From: Magicicada septendecula
Taxonomy: Eukaryota > Arthropoda > Insecta > Hemiptera > Cicadidae
Direction: 5' to 3'
DNA length: 64,000 bases
Assembly: GCA_034769895.1 (NCBI GenBank)
Contig: CM068375.1
Span: 253,621,542-253,685,541 of the forward strand
Part shown: positions 1 through 11,344 of the stretch, piece by piece
How the letters are laid out: each line of letters starts with the position of its first letter
Numbering within the stretch: position 1 is the first letter of the stretch
The notes under the pieces: generated by a model
What the model saw: the letters and a program-made list of their open reading frames with translations, nothing else
What the model was told of the DNA's origin: nothing
Database searches by the model: none
Position numbers and translations under genes: made by a program

Positions 1-1
1 T

Positions 2-631
2 GAAATAACAGAAACTCTGAACATTATCACAAAACAAAACTACTTTACTTATAACAATAAATACTACACACAGAACGATGGCCTACCCATGGGCTCCCCC
101 ATATCCAGCATTCTAGCAGAAGTCTTCCTCCAACACTTAGAAAAAACAAAAATACTCACAAACAATGACAGACACTCACATAAAATACTATATTGGCACA
201 GATACGTTGATGACATTCTAATACTATACAGGGGAAACAAAAGACAATGTGAACAGTTACTAACGTACATAAACAAAATACATAAAAACATAACCTTCAC
301 TGCCGAATACGAACACAACAATACCATAAGCTTCTTAGACCTCTCCATCACAAAACTAGAACACAGGCACAAATTCAGTATATACAGAAAACCAACTACA
401 ACTGACACACTAATACACAACACCTCCAATCACCCAATACAACACAAACTAGCTGCTTTTAGAACCATGATACATAGACTTAACAACATCCCCTTAGATG
501 AAATAGACTACAAAGACGAACTAAACACGATAAAATATCTAGCAGAATCTAACGGTTATGACAGAACAATAGTCAGTAAACTCCTACACAAAACAAACAA
601 CAGACAAAGACAGAAAACAACAAATTCATAA
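2..631 (+). pseudogene. PLE reverse transcriptase domain (5' truncated by window edge)
   Basis: The frame is open from base 2, so the protein begins outside the window. It shows the PLE-style motif GLPMGSP at about residue 27 and the catalytic block YVDDILIL, whose two Asp residues bind the metal ions. A block around FLDLSITK and YRKPTTTDTLIH is typical of PLE palm/thumb sequence. The stop at 629-631 comes from a frameshift: the linker to the endonuclease continues in another frame from about 601. PLE RTs copy RNA by target-primed reverse transcription. I regard it as a recently broken copy because both halves still read cleanly. Confidence 0.85.
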
Positions 632-1182
632 CACTAACATACATCAACAAACAAACAGAAAAAATTGCCCACAAATTCAAAAAAGCAGGATACAGAATCG
701 CTTACAAAACTACTAACAAAACACAACACACACTATCAAAACGCATGCCCAAAGCACAAAACAAATTCGATCTACCTGGTGTATATAAACTAAATTGTTC
801 AAATTGCAGTAAATTCTACATAGGCCAGACAGGACGTAGCTTCAAACAGAGATACATTGAACACACAAAAGCACTCCACACCACTACAGAATCTACCTTC
901 GCAAACCACCTCATTGAAGCAAACCACACATATAAAAACATCGACAATAACATGAACATACTACACGTACACACAAAAGGCCGAAAACTAGACACTCTAG
1001 AACAATTAGAAATATACAAACACACAAAAACAAATAAAAACGACATCCTAAACGAACAGACACAATTCAAATCGCACGCATTATTCGAACACATCTCACC
1101 ACACACACACAGCTTCAATCTTTCGAAACACTTTCTCGTCGCCAACAACAAGACGAGCAGCGCTACTAACGACAGCCTCTGA
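601..1182 (+). pseudogene. PLE GIY-YIG endonuclease domain
   Basis: This continues the RT protein in a shifted frame. The linker reads cleanly from about 601 although the first Met is at 745. GIY-YIG features are GVYKL (for GIY), a CSNC pair just before FYIGQTGR (for YIG), the conserved Arg in FKQRYIEH, and NHLIEANH further on. The CxxC in this place is usual in PLE endonucleases. The domain nicks target DNA to prime reverse transcription. The ORF ends at 1180-1182 with a TGA lying inside the CTGATGA of a hammerhead-like motif. The order RT then EN confirms that it is a PLE, not a group I intron homing enzyme. Confidence 0.85.
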
Positions 1183-1225
1183 TGAAGCCTTCTATAGGTG
1201 AAAGCCGGTTTAGGCTGTAAGGTAA
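1172..1225 (+). ncRNA. Hammerhead-ribozyme-like motif at PLE 3' end
   Basis: CTGATGA (1179-1185), then a short stem GCCT/AGGT with a TCTAT loop, then GAAA (1200-1203), then GCC...GGC. This matches the order of a hammerhead core: CUGAUGA, stem II, GAAA, short stem III. PLEs are known to carry minimal hammerheads. The base after the stem III closing U would be G, which is not a normal cleavage-site residue, so the copy may be inactive or I may have mispaired it. AGCCT (1174-1178) can pair with AGGCT downstream. Confidence 0.4.
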
Positions 1226-1260
1226 AACTTTACGTTTTTACTTATAAAAAACTTTGTGTT

Positions 1261-2384
1261 CCGAGTCGTCAATATTATAGTGATATTCTGTTTTAATAAT
1301 AGCCTATTCTAAATAATGCATTGTTTTCAAGTGCCGTCTGCTAAATGTTGCAGATTCAATTTTAATATTTTTTACTATTTATACAGCTCTTCTTAATTTC
1401 TATTCTGAACATAATTATTTTATAGAAATGAACATATTATTATTTATAATTGCTGCATCCAGCTGAACATTATTAATCATTATTACACATTTGTTGATTA
1501 TTATTTATAGACTTTGTTACTTCACTATGCTTTATTCAACATTCTTCTTATTTCCTATACTTATAATATTACACATTGCATGGTGACTTACACCTTTTTT
1601 GTTATTATTATTACTATATCTCCCTATGCTTTGTAGGGTTTATACATGATTATGATTTTCATGATTTGTTTGGGTCATTATTGGTTTGTTATCATTTCAA
1701 TTTTCTCTTCATTATAGACTCCACATAAGTTGTGTGTCTTTACTTTGAGTTTTTATTATGTTAGTTATTACTCATTGAGTATTCTCAACTCATCTTAAGC
1801 CATTCTTTTGGTCTACATATTTCATTATCAGGTTTTGTTCCTTGACTACATATTTTATATTCTTATAACATTATTTAAATACATTTAGTGGTTACATTGA
1901 TTGTTACATTTAGATCACATCATATACAATTTGTTCTCTCATTACCTTTCATAGTTCATTATTAACAATAATATATTTCCTTATGTTTGTCATTCAAATT
2001 AATACTTTGTCATTATTCAGCTAGTGTGTTGTTTCTAATAATACATGTTACAGATATCATTTCTGTCATCTTTTATTCTACTTTGCTATTTGACTTGGTT
2101 TATTAAAGGTTTGTTAGGCTCACGTAAACAGTCTATTTGGGAACTAGTTTTGTCAATTCATCTCTGTCAAATTGTCTGTTTATGTTGTAGTGTCATTTTG
2201 TGCTGATAGTAGATTTACTACTGTTCACTTGAAGGTCTTATCTCCTTTCATTCTTCGATGGTTTATGATTTTAATTCTATTATATTCTTCCTGGTTACCT
2301 ATACTTGGTTCTTACTCATAATTATTTTGGTATTATTCACTCTTCTGGTTGTTTTAAGAGTATGGAACGTTTTGTGACGTTACA
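1261..2384 (-). mobile_element. LTR fragment of a Ty3-like element ('E'), minus strand
   Basis: There is no gene in this AT-rich stretch. Read on the minus strand, a polypurine run (GAGAGGGGAGCATG) is followed at 2384 by TGTAACGTCAC, the same layout as the start of the B 3' LTR at 42,080 (purine run, then TGTAACG). I therefore read 2384 downward as the start of a minus-strand LTR. Its other end was not found and may be lost at the PLE junction. The family is related to A and B but not identical to either. Confidence 0.45.
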
Positions 2385-3800
2385 CATGCTCCCCTCTCAA
2401 AATTGATAATTTGGGAAAAACAAGTTTCTTGGTTTGATGAAATTATCAGTTTAATTTTGGTTCAGTTATTTATAACACTCCTGCTTTCTTCTTATATAAC
2501 TCAATGGTTGTTTGTGTATTGGTTTTGACTTTGTTCTTCATTAGTCTCATTTATTTAGCATACAAATAGTTGTGGTCGATTTTTCATTTATTAGTTATTT
2601 GTTGATTCATTCATTGGTTGGTATCAAAATAATTTCCATGTTCTCCTGTTGTAATACATTAATCCTTCTCATTAAATGCACCTTAATTCGTATAACAATT
2701 CTCCTTTTCCATTCCATTACCTCGATGTTGTTTATTTTAACCCTGAAATACTATAACTCCCTAACACTTTTTTCCTAACATTTATAGCTGGTTCGGAGTC
2801 GGAGGGGCTCTCTTGGCATCCATTCTCCGCTGTTCCTTAACTATTTTCTCACAGATCAGAGGAATCTTCATCTCTGTCTGAGACAATAAAAGTTGCACAT
2901 AACAACAGTTGCACTATCACAACACATTAGACATAATATATAATTCATAATTCATTATAAAACATTATATTAATTTATTAGAATACTCAAGGGATTAGAG
3001 GTTCCTTTACATAAATGCCATTACTATTTCACTTCTGATGCTTTATCAATTCATTTAACATATTATTCTTCACAGGTAATTGGTTGACATAATTCGACAT
3101 ATATGCAGTATTATCATAAGCTTGTTGTTGTTCATCAATACTATATTAGATGTTGGTTTCATTATTATATATTTTTTCCATATTTATTTTCATCACCATT
3201 TAATTATGCAGTTATATTTATAAATTCATCATCACATTATTATATAGTATTCTATTCTTCCTCCTTTTCATCATAATTCATTCATAACATTGATTACACA
3301 GGTTAACAAACAAATTTTTTTTGCTTGGTGCCTAAGTTTTATAGCTGATTTTAACTATATTTGTCATGCTGATTATAAATATAAAAACCATTTTTCTGTG
3401 ATTGCCCAAAATTGCCAGTGGTATTTATACTGGTGGCGATTTGACAGGTATATGCCTGTTTTCAATAAGCTAGAGATTGCCAGTTCGCGCCAAAATGTCC
3501 TTTTTATTACACTCACTTTTTGGTTAATTATCGCGAACTCATGAACATATTCGTCACATGAGCGATATCATTGTTTGCATAATTTTTTTTCTGGTTACTC
3601 ACATATACCACACATATATACCTCTTCAATTACACTAGTAATTAATATTAATTAGTTAGCATCTTTAATATTGCACCTTTGGAAATAAATTTTACATTAC
3701 CATACTCGTTGTAAGTCTTTGCTTACAGGTTTAACACAAGTAATTAGTTTATTATAATCCTGTTAAGACCTGATTAATTGGAACAAACAATTCGTATACT
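2385..3800 (-). mobile_element. 3' untranslated internal region of element E, minus strand
   Basis: No gene is visible. Two features link it to the pol-to-PPT interval of elements A and B. First, a block at about 2850-2885 is, on the minus strand, a close match to a 'gagatgat.ttcctctgatct' block at 24,905 in A and a looser match at 41,797 in B. Second, GTAAG-N6-CTTAC at 3711-3726 forms the same small hairpin that recurs in A and B. No gag or pol follows to the right, so E is truncated. Confidence 0.4.
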
Positions 3801-5089
3801 CACCCCATATTCTTGTCGCAGCTGGCGATTCACGCACACAAACACACACACGCCATATTTTTAACTATCGAAGCAGGTGCACTCTCGACATGCTCCAGCC
3901 TGCATTTTCCTGCACAAAATTGTCTAAAACTGTTCCTTATTCTATGTACGCTAATTACAATATAAAACATACCGCCCTGGGGAAATATGCACATATATGT
4001 ATTACTGCAATATATAAAAAGAGGTACTAGCTGAAAGAATAATAAAAGAGCCTAAAAATTAAGAGATGAACAAAACTATACAACTTTTTTTGATCCTCTG
4101 TGGGGTCCAGTCCCGTTTGCCCCCCCCCCCCATAAATACGCCCCTCTGTACAACTATAATTTTTGTATTTAGGTGGGAATCAATCCACTGCACAAGTCCC
4201 TACCTGAAGGGCCAAGTGCTGTTGGATTTTGGAGTTCTCATCACTAGAGGTATTTGCCATAGCTGTCAAGGCCTCATTGCCTGTTTGGATTAGTTGTAAC
4301 AATTCAGACTGTTAATTACTGTTGACTTACATATGGGTGTTCCTCTAGCACCACTCTAGGTAACACATCATTGTGCCTATGTGTCCAATTATGCCATGGC
4401 AGATTGTTCTTCTTTTGTCAGTTCACCTTGTTTGTGCTACCTCAGTAATTGGTCATCAGTACTTGAAGTGGCCGTCAATAAGTGAGAGTGGAATTGAAGT
4501 AGAAAAGCTAATTGCTTTCTCTTTTTTCTTACATTTCATTAGGACCTAAAAATTCAGAGTTTGTTTGTCTTCAGGTGTAACAAAGCAACCTTCTGGATTA
4601 TGCTTGTATGTCAGAATAATTTGAGAAAAGCCATACACATTTACTAAAACTGTTTTTGTAATTTCTATAACTCTTACTTGTACTAACTGGTGTGTTTAAA
4701 CATGGTTTTCAGGTAATCTGTTTACAAATGCTCCACCTAGTACTGGGTTACTGAAAAATATTCTACAACAGTATGACGACTAGACAAAATGTGTTCTGTT
4801 AATAATAACTAGTTTTATTTAATTATGTATGATTTTGTAAATCGTTATTATTTTGATTATTAATTTTTGTCTATATTGTACATGTAATTCAAAAAAATTC
4901 CTACGTATATTTTTGAAGGTAAATAAATTTTAATTTCAAAGAATTTATTTATTTTGTTGATACTTAAGTTCAACAGTTTGTATGAGAGTACAAATATATA
5001 CAGATATTTAAATTTTTGTTCACTTTTTCTAACACTTTAAAGTTACCTAACTTCTCTACAAGAATAAATTGATTTAGCCTTATTTAATA
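3801..5089. other. No gene seen; one hAT-type terminal sequence
   Basis: Intergenic or decayed repeat sequence. A run of C at about 4119-4131 is followed by ATAAATACGCCCCTCTG ending at 4147. Its complement starts CAGAGGGGCGTATTTATGGGG, like hAT termini such as the one ending at 52,094, so a hAT-type element or MITE probably ends at 4147. I could not place the other end. The short ORF at 4066-4293 has no recognisable content. Confidence 0.3.
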
Positions 5090-6448
5090 TAAAGGGAGCG
5101 GCAAAATGATCTGACGGTTTTCATCGATGCACAGGAAAGCGAGTAAGTGTAGAGTGGTGGCGGGGAGTGGCTTGGTCAACTGCATACTTGACGCCATTTT
5201 GGTTCACAGTGCCATTTCAGTAGCCATGGAGCAGTGGTCAGGTGTGCACTGTGCTTTTGTAATTGAAGCTTTTTTAAAAGTGGCGATTCTTGTGTTGCTA
5301 CCCAATGTCAGTTTCACCAGTACTTCAACATGGGTTGAAGAGGACGTGTTCCATCCCGAAACACAATTTTGTCATGGGTGAAAAACTTAAGAAAATAAGG
5401 TTCAGCTCTAAAACATAAGTCAATGGGTGTCCAAGGTCAGCCAGAACACCAGAAAACATTGAGCGAATAAGACAAGCTGTGGAGGCAAGCCCGCACCGGC
5501 CAGCTCGTAAACACGCTGTTGTTATGCATTTCTCTGATCGCACTGTACGGTGAATACTGCATTTTGATTTGCACTTCCACCCTTACAAAATGGCCATCGT
5601 TCAGCAGTTGAAGGCTCAAAATTACACCCCTCGTACAACATTTTCAGAACAAATGATTGACTTGATGACTGATGACACGATTCTCATAATGAGCGACAAG
5701 TTCATTTCCATTTGTCTGGCTATTTAGACAAACAAAACTTCCGTTATTGGTTGGATACAAACCCTAAAGAGCTGCATGAAGGCCCCCTCCATAGTGCGAA
5801 AGTGACAGTGTGGTGTGGAGTTATGAAGAATTGTGTCATTGGGCCATATTTTTTTGAGGAGAATAGGCAAACAGTTATAGTGAATGCAACGCGTTACCTG
5901 TCAATGCTATAACATTTCCTGATACCCGAACTAAGAAGGAGACGCCTAATTCGCAACCATGTCTGGTTTCAGCAAGATGGGGCAACTGCTCAGACAGCTA
6001 ACATGTGATGGATTACTTGAAAATAAAGTCTCCTGGACGCCTAATCTCTCGCAATGGTGACATTGCCTGGCCCGCCTGTTCCCCAGACCTCAGCATCTGT
6101 GACTTTCTTGTGGGCGGTCCTTAAATCAAGAGTGTACGTAAACAAATCACGCACATTGGACGAACTGAAAGGGGCAATACGCCAGGAAGTCGCTACCATA
6201 TCAAATCAAATGTTGGGGTGTGTTTTTGACAGCTTCTCTGGAAGACTTGACGAGTGCATGGCAAAAAATGGACTCCATTTGGATGACATCATCTTCAAAT
6301 CCTGAGACTTAGTTTTCATGAATGTTTAATTGTTTGTTAAATGGCATATGTACCCTGATGTATTAAAAAAATAAACGTGTAAAACTGTTGACTAATGTGA
6401 GAGTTGTTATTAATTAAAAACCATCAGGTCTTTTTGCCACACCCTGTA
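5090..6448 (+). mobile_element. Decayed mariner/Tc1-superfamily element with TIRs
   Basis: The left end (5090-5122) and the complement of the right end (6416-6448) match for about 30 bp: TAAAGGGAGCGGCAAAATGA on the left against TACAGGGTGTGGCAAAAAGA on the right. Both begin with TA, the usual target duplication of the superfamily. The interior carries a transposase pseudogene in several frames. Length (1.36 kb) fits a full-length element that has decayed by point mutation and small indels. Confidence 0.8.
5230..6305 (+). pseudogene. Mariner/Tc1-type (IS630 superfamily) transposase pseudogene
   Basis: Pieces of one transposase are spread over several frames. An N-terminal piece (5230-5400) is followed by a weak helix-turn-helix region (5440-5590), then HPYKMAIVQQLKAQNY. 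The first catalytic Asp survives in the MSDK block, with the usual following Glu lost. Next comes GYLDKQNFRYW...KVTVWCGV (5712-5900), WFQQDGATAQTAN with the second Asp (about 5970), and DLSICDFFLWA with the third (about 6085), ending HLDDIIFKS. This is the common insect mariner-like family with the VWC and WFQQDGA blocks. At least three frame changes and several stops make it inactive. Confidence 0.85.
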
Positions 6449-6681
6449 GAAGCAGCAACTATAACTATGAACTAAGGTTGGGGTATTAACCTGTAGACTC
6501 CCTGGCTGTTGTTTCTACATTAGCTTGTACAGGAAACTTCTTGTAAAGGACACTTCCCAGTAATGGTCTTCTCCATAAACTAGACAGTTTTGGATTCCCC
6601 AGCATTTTTGTAGTGGTTGTAATAGGTAAAGTACTTTCCAGTAATGGACCTTCTTAAAACAACATAGACACTGAGCTTATA

Positions 6682-7984
6682 CACAGGGTAAGTCAAAAAG
6701 TAAAGGCAAATTTTATTTTCCCTGCTGCAATGGATGGCAGCACTCACTGAACAATGACATATCATAACCTCAAAGTTTTTTTGTTCTTTAGCTGTGTTGT
6801 TTCAGTGCTCAGCTCCATTCGTAGTGATTTCAGGGCATTTTATTATGAGTGCCCCGTTGTCCGTGTGCACCAAGGAAGAAATGAGGGGAGTGGTACGTTT
6901 TCTGCACTGTGAAGGGACTAAACCTGCGGAGATTATTCGCAGAATGCAGCAGCAGTACGGTGAGAGCTGTCTTAGTGAACGCAAAATTTATGAGTGGATA
7001 AATTGCTTTAAAAATGGTCGTGTATCTATTTGCGATGAAGAGCGTTCAGGTAGGCCATCCACTTCGAAGACGGACAAGAACATCGAGACAGTTGAGCGAA
7101 TCATTCATGATGATCGTCGTGTCAAAATTGATGATATTGCGCATGCATTGAACATTAGCCACGGTTCAGCAGTTGCAATCATCCACGAATCACTAAATTA
7201 TCGCAAAGTGTGTGCTCGTTGGGTACCACATCGACTGACAGACCAGCACAAACAGAAACGTTTGGAAATTTTGAAATCACATTTAAGGCGTTTAGAAGAG
7301 GAAGAAGAGTTTCTCAGTCGCATAGTAACCGTTGATGAGACGTGGGTCCATCACTTCGAACCACAGAGTAAGCGGCAGAGTATGGTGTGGAAACATCCAT
7401 CCTCACCTACAGCAAAAAAGTTCAAAAGACAAGTTTCTGCAGGAAATTTGATGATGACAGTGTTTTGGGATATGAAAGGTCCACTTCTAATTCATTACAC
7501 TCCTAAAGGTCAAACAGTGAATAGTGACAGCTACTGTGAGCTACTGCAAGATCTGAAACCCAAAATCAAAACAAAAAGGCGAGGAAAACTTTCAAAAGGT
7601 GTGCTTTTGCTTCAGGACAATGCCCGTCCTCATACTGCGGGGAAAACGATCCAGTGCATTCAAGATCTTGGTTTTGAGCTGCTGGAGCATCTGCCGTACA
7701 GTCCTGACCTAGCTCCAAGTGATTTTTACCTTTTTGGTCCGATGAAGGAGCACCTGCGTGAATCCAAGTTTTCGTCGGATGACGAGGTTGTGGAAGCGGT
7801 GCGCGAGTGGCTGTGCACGATGCCACAAATCTTCCAGGACGGAATTACGAAGCTTGTCAAGAGATGGACCAAGTGCATAGAAGTTGAGGGAGATTATGTA
7901 GAGAAATGATGTTACTTGTCATCTTGTTTTCACAATAAAAAGTTCCTTTTTAAAAATTTGCCTTTACTTTTTGACTTACCCTCG
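6682..7984 (+). mobile_element. Mariner element with intact transposase and matching TIRs
   Basis: The ends are inverted repeats of about 28 bp. The left reads AGGGTAAGTCAAAAAGTAAA from 6685, and the complement of 7955-7984 reads the same. Both are bounded by TA (6680-6681 and 7985-7986), the mariner target duplication. Outside the shared block the left end has one extra base. The 1.3-kb length, clean ends and open reading frame are what an autonomous, recently active mariner looks like. Confidence 0.9.
6845..7909 (+). CDS. Mariner transposase, apparently intact (354 aa)
   Basis: This cut-and-paste transposase binds the element's TIRs and integrates at TA. I chose the Met of MSAPLSVC at 6845 because mariner transposases start about there and are near 350 aa. 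In-frame sequence runs upstream to an ATG at 6794, which would add an atypical 17-residue leader. Paired N-terminal HTH domains cover about residues 10-110 (KIYEWINCFKNGR, then RSGRPSTS). The mariner signature WVPHRL is followed by the catalytic triad: VDETWVHHF (first Asp), LLQDNARPHTA (second), and PDLAPSDFYLF (third). There are exactly 34 residues between the last two Asp, i.e. DD34D. I see no stop or frameshift. Activity cannot be judged from sequence alone. Confidence 0.92.
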   Translation: MSAPLSVCTKEEMRGVVRFLHCEGTKPAEIIRRMQQQYGESCLSERKIYEWINCFKNGRVSICDEERSGRPSTSKTDKNIETVERIIHDDRRVKIDDIAHALNISHGSAVAIIHESLNYRKVCARWVPHRLTDQHKQKRLEILKSHLRRLEEEEEFLSRIVTVDETWVHHFEPQSKRQSMVWKHPSSPTAKKFKRQVSAGNLMMTVFWDMKGPLLIHYTPKGQTVNSDSYCELLQDLKPKIKTKRRGKLSKGVLLLQDNARPHTAGKTIQCIQDLGFELLEHLPYSPDLAPSDFYLFGPMKEHLRESKFSSDDEVVEAVREWLCTMPQIFQDGITKLVKRWTKCIEVEGDYVEK

Positions 7985-8317
7985 TATAACAAGACCGTAA
8001 TCACTAATGAACAACAGACAGTCAGAGTAAAATTTACCAATTTTCTGCTAATATAAGAACGAATATAAAATCCAATATAGGTTTCACAAAACTATAAGAA
8101 ACTTGTTTATATGTTTGTGTGAGTTACACCGTGAATTCCAGTGACAGAGATGCTAACATTTTTCAGTTATTATAATATTTTTTCTGTAAAAGTTTGTTGT
8201 CAAGTATTGTAGTATATGTGCAGTTTTTTCAAGTTGTGTAATGTATTTTCTGATTAAAGTATGTTTTCTTCTTTTAATATTGTATTTGGGTATTTTATAA
8301 AATTCTTTACTGCTGAA

Positions 8318-9200
8318 GATGTTGCGGGAACAAAAAGACTTGACATTAAAAGGAAAGATGGAAGTTATAAACGTGTACAAAAAGGAAAAATTAAGTATGT
8401 GTGACATGGCGAAACATTTCGATATTTGGAAAACTTGTATAAACTATATCCTAAAAAACAAACATGATATTCTAAAAGTGTGAACTGACTGTCAGTTAAG
8501 TTAAACAAACCTCCCCAACAGTTGATAATTTGATTTATGAACCGTTTATACAGGGCTCGCACTAATAAACTTTCTCTTTCTGGAACTGTGATATCTGGAA
8601 AAGCTCTGGAAATTGCTGATTAACTAAGTCACACTCAGGAGAATGGTTGGACAAGTTCTGAATGAGACACATTAGTTCATTCAAAAATATTTATGGTGAA
8701 GCTGGGGCTGTAGATGAGAATGTGATATCAGAATGGAAGGAAAAATTGGAAGGGATTTGCAAGAGTTATTGATGCAAAAAAATCTAGTTGAGCCTAGTCT
8801 CTTTTTGTGGAGTCTTTATCTAGCAAAAAGATGCTAGCCATACAGAGGGAAAATATACAGGCAGGAAGATATTATAAGAAGCATTGACTATCTTGTTGTA
8901 TGTTAATATGATTGGTGAATTTGAGTAAGCCTAATAATCAGTAAAGGTTGTTTTAAGGTTATGAATAGAAAGTCATTAGAAATTGAGTGGAAATAATGAC
9001 TTTCCACTGAGTTAGAAAGAAAAGGTTGTGGGTGGTTAAAGACATATGACTTAACTTGTTATTAAGTTTTGGTTGCGGAAAAGGAAGACAAAAGAGGACA
9101 AGTTGTACTATTCCCAGACAGTGCTACATCCTACTCTGACATTAGCTTGTAAAATAATAAACTTATTATAAACACAGTACCATTTGATGAGGATCATTCA
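8318..9200 (+). pseudogene. Pogo/Tigger-type (CENP-B-like) transposase relic
   Basis: A very decayed DDE_1-family transposase. The first 50 residues still read as a CENP-B-type N-terminal helix-turn-helix (KDLTLKGKMEVINVYKKEKLS, a break, then AKHFDIWKT). Later fragments match the second HTH (KALEIAD, ENGWT), the GEAGAVDENVVSEWKE region around 8700, an IGKG-FKVMNRKSLEIEWKS block (8940-8990), and a weak trace of the DNA/P/DIKL catalytic stretch near 9110-9140. Many stops and shifts are present. No TIRs were recognised. The neighbouring mariner ends 330 bp upstream and is unrelated. Confidence 0.7.
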
Positions 9201-9939
9201 GAACTTATAGACTGAATTATCCTATTTCTTCAACAATTAGTGGCATAAGGACACTTTCTAATTCCATTAATGCATGGGACGTAATAAAAAATTATCAAAA
9301 TCAAACTCATATCACAATAAAAAAATTACATTTCAATTAAGATAATATAACCAATAAACTACCAATAACAAGTGAACTACAGATGTCTTTTGTTGCTCTG
9401 TGCCATTGTAAATAATTTCCTGTTATCAGTTACATTTGGCAGTAGCAGTTGCTATTTTCTCCTCAATTTATTAGTGATATACTTTGTGTTTGTTGTAAGT
9501 ATAATTCTCCTCCATCACTTTTTTATGCTTGTAATAGTATATATTGATATCTGTTGTTATATGATACATAATTAAATACAAAATTACAAATTAAATAATA
9601 GAATATTAGTGAAAGTACCTATTTTTCATTTAGTAGCCTCCAAAGGGAAATGTACTATTACACACCATACAGAATATGTGAACGTGTACTGATGGTCTGG
9701 TGATGCATAGCAGAGCAGATGCAATTCATGGATTATCTCACAAGCACACAAACTACAAATGGTATTGTGATTCATTATGAAGGTTCTGCAGTGGTTCTGG
9801 GAGACCAAGTAAACACTTTTAGAGCCTTCTCAGGAATTAAAAGCTTGTTTGACAACTACATAAGACCAGATGTGTGCCACAGCATTTCAGTTGTCAAAGT
9901 GTTTATACAAGCAACTGCAGGAGAGTGGTATTGCCCCAA
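9201..9939. other. No gene seen
   Basis: AT-rich sequence with only short chance ORFs, for example the 86-codon frame at 9719-9979, which runs into the LTR of element A and has no family resemblance. Bases 9940-9943 (GTAT) are the left target duplication of element A. Confidence 0.5.
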
Positions 9940-10904
9940 GTATTGTAGCATGACAGAAAATCTACCTCATTATAATTAAAGAATAAGCAAATATAAAATA
10001 AAAACAAACTGGCATAAAGAATAATTACTATAATAATTACTCAAGAACAACAGTAAACTGAAATTCTAGATCCAAAGAAACCAAGTTCATTAAACTAAAC
10101 ATACAATCTATAATAAATAATAGGAAGATAATTATAGTCCAACTTATAGTGTAGATACACCAGGTAGAATAGGAGCAGGTAAGGAAAAACCATGGATAAA
10201 CAAACCCACAGAATAGAAAAATAACTATTGAAAAACAATACCACATTATAAAAATAAAAACACAACAAGATAACATAAGAAAAGTACAATACAGTAAAAT
10301 AAAAACAACGTAAATTAAGTGTAAGTAAAGATGTTAGATATAAGACAACCTCAAGACAATAGATAAAAGCAAGTATGTCATAAGATTATATGACTAAAGG
10401 TGGACAAGTGTAATTTATTTTTATTGTGAAAAGTGACTACTAATAATACAAATTAAGTGATGTTCCTTATTCCCCAAGACTAGATAAAATTACTAGAGGT
10501 AAGATTAGGGAATACAGTGAATACTGAGGGGAACCAGGGTAAATTCCTAAATCAATAAACAAAAACAGAAATAGACTGAATAAAAGTTAATTTTAATAAC
10601 TGTTTAAATAAAAACAGATGTGTTTTGTTGTGTTAGAAGTTCATTGAACCCATAGCACTGAATGCTTGGGATTACATTTCTTTTAAGAGAATACCTTTAT
10701 TATGTTTTAATAATGTCAATTAATCATAGACTATGTTGTAGTTAAGTAAGGGCAATATAGTTGTTAGGATTTTATTGGAATTGTATGTCAGAAAGGGTAA
10801 TAGCAATCTGAAATAATTGTAAACTTAGTGATAGAACTAACATCAATACATAGACCAAATTGTAAACCTCACAAACATGATAAATTAATAGTAAATAGGT
10901 TACG

Positions 10905-11344
10905 CAGGGGTGCCCACAGGGGGGGATCATAGCGCAAGTTGTGCATTGAGAATTTTTGGGGGGGGATTTTTTCAAGAATATCATTTTAAATCCAACATTG
11001 ATGGAAATTTTTACCATGTTTGTGCAACAAACTAAGCTATTAGTAAAAAACTAAAGCAATTGCATATCTTTATGATTGGTTTAACGAACTGGCAGCATAA
11101 ATGTCTCTACCAGTACAACTAGTAGTAAATTTTGTTTTGGAATTTGGAAAACTGACCCTGACAGCCTGCAGCAACATCCTGTCAATGAGTCAGAGGGTAC
11201 ATGAATAATAAATCTTGAATGTAAAAATGTGTGCGTGTGCTAAGCTTGTAGACCGGCAGGCATCGGGGGGGACTTTTCAATTGGGGGGAGTGCTGAGACT
11301 TTGGGGGGGTTGCGTATTGGGCCTTGGGGGGATGGGCACCCCTG
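10905..11344. mobile_element. G-rich hAT-type MITE inside 5' LTR of A
   Basis: The ends are inverted repeats: CAGGGGTGCCCAC at the left and GATGGGCACCCCTG at the right, followed inwards by runs of seven to nine G on the same strand at both ends. CAGGGGTGCCCA is a typical hAT terminus. The flanks (AGGTTACG and AGTTAATG) are at best a decayed 8-bp duplication. There is no coding capacity. The same element is at 26448-26925 in the 3' LTR, so it entered an ancestor of this copy and has been propagated by reverse transcription. Confidence 0.7.

Larger units (their letters stand above)
1..1260 (+). mobile_element. Penelope-like element (PLE), 3' part
   Basis: This is the downstream part of a Penelope-like retroelement, entering from beyond the left edge. 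An RT domain is followed by a GIY-YIG endonuclease domain, the order found in EN-bearing PLEs and in no other retroelement class I know. One frameshift near 600 separates the domains, so this copy is probably dead. A hammerhead-like motif follows the stop codon. The 3' boundary is not defined; I put it where recognisable PLE sequence stops, next to a minus-strand LTR remnant. Confidence 0.85.

Noticed and set aside
9719..9979. 86-codon ORF upstream of element A
   Set aside because: It crosses the LTR boundary at 9944 and has no homology that I recognise.
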